DNA of 64,000 nucleotides from Arthrobacter globiformis (GTDB taxonomy: Bacteria > Actinomycetota > Actinomycetes > Actinomycetales > Micrococcaceae): assembly GCF_030817195.1 (NCBI RefSeq), contig NZ_JAUSYZ010000001.1:1488001-1552000 (forward strand). The letters are read 5' to 3'. Below are positions 58,461 through 64,000 of the stretch, in pieces. The notes under the pieces are model-generated. The model was not told where the DNA came from. It worked only from the letters and a program-made list of their open reading frames with translations, and ran no database searches. How positions within the stretch are numbered: the stretch's first letter is position 1; every line of letters begins with the position of its first letter. The translations under genes were made by a program, and so were the position numbers.

Positions 58461-59876
58461 ATGGAACAACGGACAATGACGTCTGCCCCGGCGCTTGGCG
58501 CCGCCCTCAAACCCCGCCAGCTCACCATGATGGGACTCGGAAGCGCCATCGGCGCGGGTCTCTTCATCGGTTCGGGCGCCGGCATTCAGGCCGCCGGCCC
58601 GGCGGTGTTGATCTCTTACCTGGTCGCCGGCACGCTCATCATCCTGGTGATGTGGGCCCTCGGCGAGATGGCCGCCGCCAACCCGGACAGCGGTGCCTTC
58701 TCCGTCTACACCGCCAAGGCCTACGGGCCGGTGGCCGGTGCCACGGTGGGCTGGCTCTGGTGGCTGCAGCTCGTGGTGGTCATCGCCGCCGAAGCGCTCG
58801 GTGCGGCAGGCCTGCTGTCCACCATCTTCCCGGCCCTGCCGGTGTGGCTGATGGCCTTCGTGTTCATCGTGGTGCTCACCGCCGTGAACCTCACCAGCGT
58901 GAAGAACTTCGGCGAGTTCGAGTTCTGGTTCGCCCTGCTCAAGGTGGCAGCCATCGTCGGGTTCCTCCTGGTGGGTGCCGCCCTGCTCTTCGGCTGGCTG
59001 CCCGGCGTAGCGTCGCCGGGCCTGGCCAACTTCATCGGAGGCGATGCCGCTCCGCACGGGTTCGCGGGGATTGCCACGGCACTTTTCGTGGTGGCTTTCG
59101 CGTTCGGCGGCACCGAGATCGTGTCCGTGGCGGCAGCCGAGACCGCGGAGCCGGCCCGCAGCGTGAAGAAGGCAGTCCGGACGGTGCTGTGGCGCATCCT
59201 GGTGTTCTACATCGGTGCCATCTTCGTCATCGCTGCCGTGGTTCCCGTGGGTTCGGCGGGGCTGAAGAGCCCGTTCGCTGCCGTGCTGGAGGCCGCGGGC
59301 ATGCCCGGTGCAGCGACTGCCATCACCCTGGTAGCCGTAGCGGCACTGCTCTCCGCCCTCAACGCCAACCTTTACGGCGCCTCCCGGATGGCTTACTCCT
59401 TGGCTGAGCGGGGTGAGGCTCCCCGTTTGCTCGCTTCCGTCTCCAAGGCCCAGGTCCCGGTCGTCGCAGTCCTGGCCAGCGTCGCCTTCGGTGTTGTCAC
59501 GGTTGGGCTGGAGCTGGCCTTCCCCGAGATGGTCCTGCCCGTCCTGCTCAACATTGTGGGCTCGACCTGCCTGCTGGTCTGGACGTCCGCGCTCCTCGCC
59601 CAGCTCGCGCTCCGCATCCGCGCCGACCGCGACGGAACGGAACTTCCCCTGCGGATGCCCGGCTTCCCGTGGCTCACGGGCCTTGGCCTGCTCATTCTCG
59701 CGGCCATCTTCACCGTCGGCTTCATCGGCGAGGATTCCCGTCCCCAGCTCCTGAGCACCTTCGGCCTCGTGGCGCTCCTGGCAGTAGCGAACTGGCTGCA
59801 CCACCGTTCCGCCAACATGCGGGAGCAGCGCGTCGAGTCCCCGGATCGCGTTGAACCTCCGGTCCTCGTCGACTGA
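58461..59876 (+). CDS. Amino acid permease (APC family, GABA/aromatic type)
   Basis: 471 residues, GAGGA before the ATG, 12 helices. The APC amino acid transporter start is RQLTMMGLGSAIGAGLFIGS (the G-x-x-I-G-x-G-L-F motif), with AFSVYTAKAYGPVAGATVGW and EIVSVAAAETAEPARSVKKA. It follows the aminotransferase by 70 bp and shares its orientation, so one operon: import followed by transamination. The sub-family (AroP/GABA-P-like) is clear, the exact substrate is not. Confidence 0.9.
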   Translation: MEQRTMTSAPALGAALKPRQLTMMGLGSAIGAGLFIGSGAGIQAAGPAVLISYLVAGTLIILVMWALGEMAAANPDSGAFSVYTAKAYGPVAGATVGWLWWLQLVVVIAAEALGAAGLLSTIFPALPVWLMAFVFIVVLTAVNLTSVKNFGEFEFWFALLKVAAIVGFLLVGAALLFGWLPGVASPGLANFIGGDAAPHGFAGIATALFVVAFAFGGTEIVSVAAAETAEPARSVKKAVRTVLWRILVFYIGAIFVIAAVVPVGSAGLKSPFAAVLEAAGMPGAATAITLVAVAALLSALNANLYGASRMAYSLAERGEAPRLLASVSKAQVPVVAVLASVAFGVVTVGLELAFPEMVLPVLLNIVGSTCLLVWTSALLAQLALRIRADRDGTELPLRMPGFPWLTGLGLLILAAIFTVGFIGEDSRPQLLSTFGLVALLAVANWLHHRSANMREQRVESPDRVEPPVLVD

Positions 59877-59925
59877 ACCGCGGTGCTCGTCGACTGAACC
59901 CCACCCTGGGGATTCTCCGCAAAGG

Positions 59926-59960
59926 GGAGGGCGCGTCCGGCCTGGCCGGCCGCGCCCTCC
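59926..59960 (+). terminator. Hairpin after the permease gene
   Basis: Perfect 10-bp arms GGAGGGCGCG (59926-59935) and CGCGCCCTCC (59951-59960). Upstream, CTCGTCGACTGAACC is duplicated with 21-bp period across the stop codon (59865-59900). Confidence 0.75.
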
Positions 59961-59976
59961 GTCGCCACGTGCACCG

Positions 59977-60047
59977 CCCCGAGTTTTTGTCCAGATAATC
60001 CACGTTTGGCGCGATTTATGTCGCGATATCTGCCCAAAAACTCGGGG
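59977..60047. repeat. 71-bp structured repeat, copy 2
   Basis: Same 18-base left and 12-base right ends as the copy at 31597-31667, and the same 41-base interior length. Inner pairs are CAGATA with TATCTG, and CGCGA with TCGCG. The interior differs in sequence from copy 1 but keeps pairing. It lies in the convergent spacer between the permease and the multicopper oxidase genes. Confidence 0.85.
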
Positions 60048-60066
60048 CTTCGGTCATGGATCCATC

Positions 60067-61755
60067 TCACGTCCCCGCCGGGAACAGTGGCCGGTACACC
60101 GGCGGGAAGGCGTTCGCGGGCAGGGTGTCGCGCTTGGGCGGATCGGTGGTGATTGGGTTGTTGGTCCGCAGATCACCAACCGCATACTGAACCATCATGT
60201 CGTGGTCCTCGTGCACCAGGTTGTGGCAGTGGATCATGTACCGACCGGCCTCCTGCGGGATGGCGTCGAACTGCATCAGCGTGGTGATGGACTCGTTCTC
60301 GCCGGCGTAGAACACGTCCTTCGGGCCGAGTTCCCAGGCGAATGGTTTGCCGCCGTTGGTGTTGCGGGCGATGATTTTGGCGTCGACCAGGTGGATGTGT
60401 ACCGGGTGGAACCACCCTCCGGATTGGTTAGTGATGGTCCACTGCTCGACGGCGAATGGCTGCGGGTTGCCGAACAGCTTGGTGAACCCGGACCTTTCGA
60501 TGTCGTCCCAGATGACCCCGTTGATGCTCCACTGGCCGTTTTCGCGCTCGAACCGCAGCTGCCTCTTCACCGTGGCCATCTGCGGGGTGAGGCTCATCGT
60601 GTCGAGCCCACCCCGGGACGCGGTGGGCGACCCCCCGCCATCCAGCCTCGACGGGACGGAGGAGATGGACCCTGCCCCGGAGCCGGAATCGGCGACCACC
60701 TGGAACCGCATGATCTTGTCCGTGTTGGCAAAGTCGATGTTGTTCTTGTTGCTGAGGTTGCGCAGGTCGACGGTTTGCCCGGGCCTGTACTTGCGGAAGT
60801 CGATCAGGATTTCGTAGCGCTCGGCACTGCCCTGCCGCCACGAGGAAACAGCCTGGACCACCGGCGTCATGCCCGCATCGGTGCCAACGATATAGACGGG
60901 TTCACCGTTGGAGAGGGCAGGCCGGTAGGAGCGTGAGATCGATGCGTCGAGCACGCGGAAACGGTAGATGCGTGGCTTGACCTTCATGGTGGGCCAGGGC
61001 ACCCCGTTGACCAGGATCACGTCACCCCACAGCCCCTTTTGGCTGTTGTCGCTGTACCCGAGCGAACCGTCCGCCTGGAACAGTGCGTCGGAAAGCATCA
61101 GCGGAACGTCGAACTCCCCTTGCGGCAGCTGGGCCCGCTCGAAACGGTCCGTCAGCGGGTAGAACCCTGCCAGTCCCGAATACACATTCTGGGCGGTGAT
61201 GTGGTGCTTGTGGTCGTGGTACCAAAGCGTCCGCGCTGTCTGTCTATTGGGATAGTGGTAATTCTTGAAGAAACCGGTAACGGTGATGTCGTTGGCATAG
61301 CCGTCGTATTGGGGCAGGGACGCCGAGCCGTGCAGGTGCGTGGAGGTGCTGAATGCCCCCGGTTGGAGCAGTCCGGTCGCCGGGAATGCGTTGCGGATCC
61401 GGACCTCGATCCGGGTTCCCTGCCTGGCCCGGATGGTGGGACCCGGGAAGATCCCGTTGAACCCGGCCACAGTGGTGGAAAGGCCAGGCAGCATGCGGGC
61501 CTGTCCGAGTTTCTGGGTGAGGGCGTAGCGCTCGAAAGGTCGCCGCGGGTCGCCGCCATCGAAGCCCCGCTGAAACGGCACCAACTCCGGGGGCCGCCGG
61601 AAGACAGCCCTGAAAGGGATTGGCGTGTTCTGCGGTGCAAGCTGGCTGCGGCTTATAGGGTCCGTGGTCGCAGCGGGCTCAGCGCCGCCGGCCAGCACCC
61701 CGGTCAGAGCGGCGCCCACCGCACCCAGTTTCAGTACTTCCCTGCGAGACGTCAT
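60067..61755 (-). CDS. Tat-exported multicopper oxidase (laccase/CotA-like)
   Basis: 562 residues from ATG 61755, with GGAGGAG at 5 bp. Tat-like leader SRREVLKLGAVGAALTGVLA. All four copper-binding motifs are present: STHLHGSAS, WYHDHKHH, PVHIHLVDAK, and HCHNLVHEDHDMM with the T1 Cys and a terminal Met. It oxidises phenols, bilirubin-like compounds or metal ions outside the membrane. CotA/bilirubin-oxidase-type spacing; no copper export genes are adjacent. Confidence 0.92.
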   Translation of the reverse strand: MTSRREVLKLGAVGAALTGVLAGGAEPAATTDPISRSQLAPQNTPIPFRAVFRRPPELVPFQRGFDGGDPRRPFERYALTQKLGQARMLPGLSTTVAGFNGIFPGPTIRARQGTRIEVRIRNAFPATGLLQPGAFSTSTHLHGSASLPQYDGYANDITVTGFFKNYHYPNRQTARTLWYHDHKHHITAQNVYSGLAGFYPLTDRFERAQLPQGEFDVPLMLSDALFQADGSLGYSDNSQKGLWGDVILVNGVPWPTMKVKPRIYRFRVLDASISRSYRPALSNGEPVYIVGTDAGMTPVVQAVSSWRQGSAERYEILIDFRKYRPGQTVDLRNLSNKNNIDFANTDKIMRFQVVADSGSGAGSISSVPSRLDGGGSPTASRGGLDTMSLTPQMATVKRQLRFERENGQWSINGVIWDDIERSGFTKLFGNPQPFAVEQWTITNQSGGWFHPVHIHLVDAKIIARNTNGGKPFAWELGPKDVFYAGENESITTLMQFDAIPQEAGRYMIHCHNLVHEDHDMMVQYAVGDLRTNNPITTDPPKRDTLPANAFPPVYRPLFPAGT

Positions 61756-61986
61756 TGTCTCCTCCAGACATTGGGAACATATGTATTGACATACAACGGG
61801 CCCGCGACAATGGCCGCGGGTCCGCCTCCCCCTCGATGCTGCAGAGACCTGGATGCAACGACGCCAGTGTCTGCCGGACACGTTGGGAAAAGCTTGCCGG
61901 ATCTGCCAGCCCGGACTGCGTTTCACCCCAAATGGGGCGTTGACCGCCCAGGACGATCTCTATACACGTCACGGTGCCATGGTCTT

Positions 61987-62295
61987 GGTCGGAACCGGGC
62001 CGTACCAACCGCTCTTTCAGGCACCGGTGACTGGGCGGAAATGACGGACAGCGAGCGCCGGATCGGTGCGGTGCACGCACTCGGTACCGACGCCGCCGTC
62101 GTCCTTCTTCTTGGATCCCTCATCGCGCGGATGCGTGGCCACCACGCGCTCGGGCTGAAGCTCGGCCTGGCAGGAAACGCCATCGTGGCAGGGGCCGGCT
62201 TCCTGGGCGGGCATCTGGCGCTCAACCGCGGAACGGCCCGCCGCGGCGCCGGCGGTGCGGACGGGGCCGGCCCGTCCGCACGGGTCACCGGTTGA
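61987..62295 (+). pseudogene. DUF2231 membrane protein, C-terminal half
   Basis: The frame reads VPTALSGTGDWAEMTDSERR, then GAVHALGTDAAVVLLLGSLI, and ends AGAGFLGGHLALNRG, the last helices of DUF2231 proteins. The N-terminal part with the first two helices is missing, replaced by unrelated sequence. An internal ATG at 62041 could still give an 84-residue protein. The end overlaps the convergent aldo/keto reductase by 11 bp. Confidence 0.65.
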
Positions 62296-63271
62296 CGTAT
62301 CCCAGATGCTGGTCGTTGTAGCGGGCGCCCTGCACGCCAATCCGCTGCGCGAGCGCATCGAGGTCTCCGACCTCGTCCGCTGACAGGGCCACGGTGGTGG
62401 CGCCGGCGTTCTCTTCGATCCTGGTGGCGCTCCGCGTGCCCGGAATCGGCACGATCCACGGCTGCTGCGCGAGCAGCCACGCCAGCGCGATCTGCGCCGG
62501 GGTGGCGCCCTTGGTGCGGGCGAGGCCGGCGACATGCTCGACGAGCGCGGCGTTCGCGGAGCGGTTCTCCTGGCTGAACCGGGGGATCGTGGCGCGGACG
62601 TCGCCCGCGGCGAAGGCGGTGTCCGTGCTGACGGTGCCGGTGAGGAAGCCCTTGCCGAGAGGACTGAACGGCACAAACCCGATGCCCAGCTCAGCGAGCG
62701 TTGGGAGCACCTCCGCCTCGGGATCGCGGGTCCACAGGGAGTACTCGCTCTGGACCGCCGTCACCGGCTGGACCCCGTGCGCGCGGCGGATGGTCCCTGC
62801 AGAGGCTTCCGACAGTCCGAAGTGCCGGACCTTGCCTTCCGCGATCAGCTCACCGACGGTACCGGCGACTTCCTCGATGGGAACGTCGGGATCGACGCGG
62901 TGCTGGTAGAACAGGTCGATCACGTCGGTCCGAAGACGCTTCAGTGAGGCGTCGGCGACGCGGCGGATCTGCTCGGGCCGGCTGTCCAGGCCCACGCTCT
63001 TTCCGTCCTCGATGCGCCACCCGAACTTGGTGGCGACCTGTACCTGGTGGCGGATCGGCTCCAAGGCCTCGCCGACCAGCTCCTCGTTCACATACGGCCC
63101 GTACACCTCGGCGGTGTCGAAGAAAGTCACCCCGAGGTCGTGGGCGGAGCGGATCACAGCGATCATGTCCTCGCGGCTGCCGGGGTTGGGTCCGTAGCTT
63201 TGCGAAATGCCCATGCAGCCCAACCCCACCGCCGAAACGTTCAGGCCCTGTCCGAGAGTACGTGTGTGCAT
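62285..63271 (-). CDS. Aldo/keto reductase
   Basis: 328 residues. AKR signature GVTFFDTAEVYGPYVNEELVG (catalytic Asp, Tyr), Lys in VATKFGWR, His in FYQHRVDP, NADPH-site PIPGTRSATRIEEN. It matches the AKR13/YajO-like group acting on quinone-type or aliphatic carbonyls. Same strand as the following cupin and MmyB-type regulator genes, 71 bp after the cupin gene; a small stress or detox unit is plausible. Confidence 0.92.
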   Translation of the reverse strand: MHTRTLGQGLNVSAVGLGCMGISQSYGPNPGSREDMIAVIRSAHDLGVTFFDTAEVYGPYVNEELVGEALEPIRHQVQVATKFGWRIEDGKSVGLDSRPEQIRRVADASLKRLRTDVIDLFYQHRVDPDVPIEEVAGTVGELIAEGKVRHFGLSEASAGTIRRAHGVQPVTAVQSEYSLWTRDPEAEVLPTLAELGIGFVPFSPLGKGFLTGTVSTDTAFAAGDVRATIPRFSQENRSANAALVEHVAGLARTKGATPAQIALAWLLAQQPWIVPIPGTRSATRIEENAGATTVALSADEVGDLDALAQRIGVQGARYNDQHLGYVNR

Positions 63272-63342
63272 TGTTCGGTCTCCGTTGCAGTCGGTGCTCT
63301 GATCGTGGTGCTTCCCGCGTCGGCCGATCCCGGGCGGGGGAG

Positions 63343-63750
63343 TCAGGACTGGGTGCCGTTGTATTCGTCGTCGGTGATGTGCTCCAGCCAGGTGGTGGTC
63401 GTGGCAGGGTCGTCACCGTTCTCCAGCATCGCGATGTGCTCCATGAAGCAGCCGGGTGCGGCAGCGTGCCAGTGCTCTTCGCCGGGCGGGGTGTACAGGG
63501 TCTGGCCGGGGTGAACCTCGATGATGGTGCCGTCGCGGCCACCGAACCGGGCGACGCCCTGGGTGACGCGGAGGTACTGTCCGCGGGCGTGCGAGTGCCA
63601 GGCGGTGCGGGCGCCGGGGGCGAACCGCACGGTCGCGACCACCATGCGCTGGTCGCTTTCGTGGGGAAGCGCGATGGGGTCCAGCCACACATCACCGGCG
63701 AACTGCTCGGGCGGATTCTTGCTCGTGGGTTTGGCGGGTTCGATGTTCAT
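63343..63750 (-). CDS. Cupin domain protein
   Basis: 135 residues from ATG 63750 (AAGGAGA at 5 bp). Cupin motif 1 PGARTAWHSHARGQYLRVTQ (H-x-H...), motif 2 PGQTLYTPPGEEHWHAAAPG. It resembles the quercetin-dioxygenase/ (R)-mandelonitrile-lyase-like cupins often found with AKR genes. The start overlaps the end of the MmyB-type regulator gene by 4 bp. Confidence 0.88.
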   Translation of the reverse strand: MNIEPAKPTSKNPPEQFAGDVWLDPIALPHESDQRMVVATVRFAPGARTAWHSHARGQYLRVTQGVARFGGRDGTIIEVHPGQTLYTPPGEEHWHAAAPGCFMEHIAMLENGDDPATTTTWLEHITDDEYNGTQS

Positions 63751-64000
63751 GCGTTCTCCTTGCTGGTTGTGGAAGTCGATTCTGTCGCCGCCCAGCTGGC
63801 GAGCAGCCGGAGGCCGTCCTCCGACGGGGTGCCGGGGTCGGCGCTGTAGGCGGTAAGCGTGAGCCCGGGCGCGTTCGGGAGCATCAGGGCGTCGAACGCC
63901 AAGTGCAGGTCTCCGACGGCGGGGTGGCGGAAGTCCTTGTAGCCTCCCCGGTGGAGGCGCACGTCGTGCCGTGCCCACCGGGTGCGGAAGTCCTCCGAAC
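63747..64000 (-). CDS. MmyB-type XRE regulator, C-terminal part, truncated by window end
   Basis: The frame is open to the window edge: SEDFRTRWARHDVRLHRGGY, KDFRHPAVGDLHLAFDALML, APGLTLTAYSADPGTPSEDG, then LRLLASWA. This is the end of the MmyB ligand-binding domain that follows an XRE-type HTH in many actinobacterial regulators. Its gene is coupled to the cupin and reductase genes, which it probably regulates. Confidence 0.85.
   Translation of the reverse strand, partial: SEDFRTRWARHDVRLHRGGYKDFRHPAVGDLHLAFDALMLPNAPGLTLTAYSADPGTPSEDGLRLLASWAATESTSTTSKENA

Noticed and set aside
58356..59804. Open frame antisense to the amino acid permease
   Set aside because: Low-complexity Gln/His/Glu-rich translation without a domain; the plus-strand permease is clear.

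Overview
The window looks like a chromosomal accessory region of a high-GC Gram-positive bacterium of the Micrococcaceae, probably Arthrobacter or Pseudarthrobacter. The grounds are strongly G/C-biased third codon positions, many GTG and TTG starts, an actinobacterial-type HelD, a DUF6994 protein, an MmyB-type regulator, and a dispersed TTCGACAGGCTCAACCA repeat that I associate with Arthrobacter genomes from memory. I saw no rRNA, tRNA, CRISPR array, intact transposase or integrase.

Region 1 (1-23 kb) is a defence island. It opens inside the 3' end of a BREX brxL gene, followed by a HelD/HelR-type RNA polymerase-recycling ATPase. A (R,R)-butanediol dehydrogenase pseudogene, already fused to a flavin monooxygenase fragment, is split by a ~7.4 kb insert. 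The insert carries a SNF2 ATPase whose N-terminal domain appears frameshifted, facing a two-gene operon for a divergent Hsp70 and a protein ending in a GrpE-like domain. This dedicated chaperone/translocase module is the best candidate for an undescribed system. Next come a DUF6994 protein, a ~2160-residue protein (Swt1-type HEPN, transglutaminase-like, DUF4011, SF1 helicase, REase, DUF3320), an alpha/beta hydrolase with a hydrophobic C-terminal segment, and a DUF4230-type membrane protein.

Region 2 (23-34 kb) is mainly metabolic: ribokinase with a GNAT enzyme, divergent from an MFS transporter and a nucleoside hydrolase (ribonucleoside salvage); a TetR/MFS efflux pair; a secreted subtilase; and a GntR/UTRA regulator. 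Between them lie gene remnants: GntR/FadR vestiges, a Wadjet jetC-jetD deletion scar, and a 71-bp structured repeat whose second copy is near 60 kb.

Region 3 (34-46 kb) holds a complete Wadjet operon jetABCD (minus strand), preceded by a membrane-anchored HNH protein. A GIY-YIG-like protein, several repeats and more remnants follow, including a second, broken copy of the HNH domain.

Region 4 (45-52.6 kb) looks like a 4-nitrobenzoate catabolic cluster: an AAHS-family aromatic acid transporter, a TetR repressor, a 4-hydroxylaminobenzoate lyase (DUF4863, PnbB-like), a nitroreductase (PnbA-like), a DoxX protein, an AhpD-like protein and a second MFS carrier. Four GTTAC-N11-GTAAC palindromes, three of them overlapping a TTGACT -35 box, tie the cluster together as a probable TetR regulon.

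Region 5 (52.6-64 kb) contains a glycogen-debranching-type glucosidase; a TPP-dependent decarboxylase-like enzyme with an Lrp regulator, a HisC-type aminotransferase and an amino acid permease (probable aromatic amino acid/2-oxoacid metabolism); a Tat-exported multicopper oxidase; a DUF2231 remnant; an aldo/keto reductase; a cupin; and, at the edge, the end of an MmyB-type regulator.
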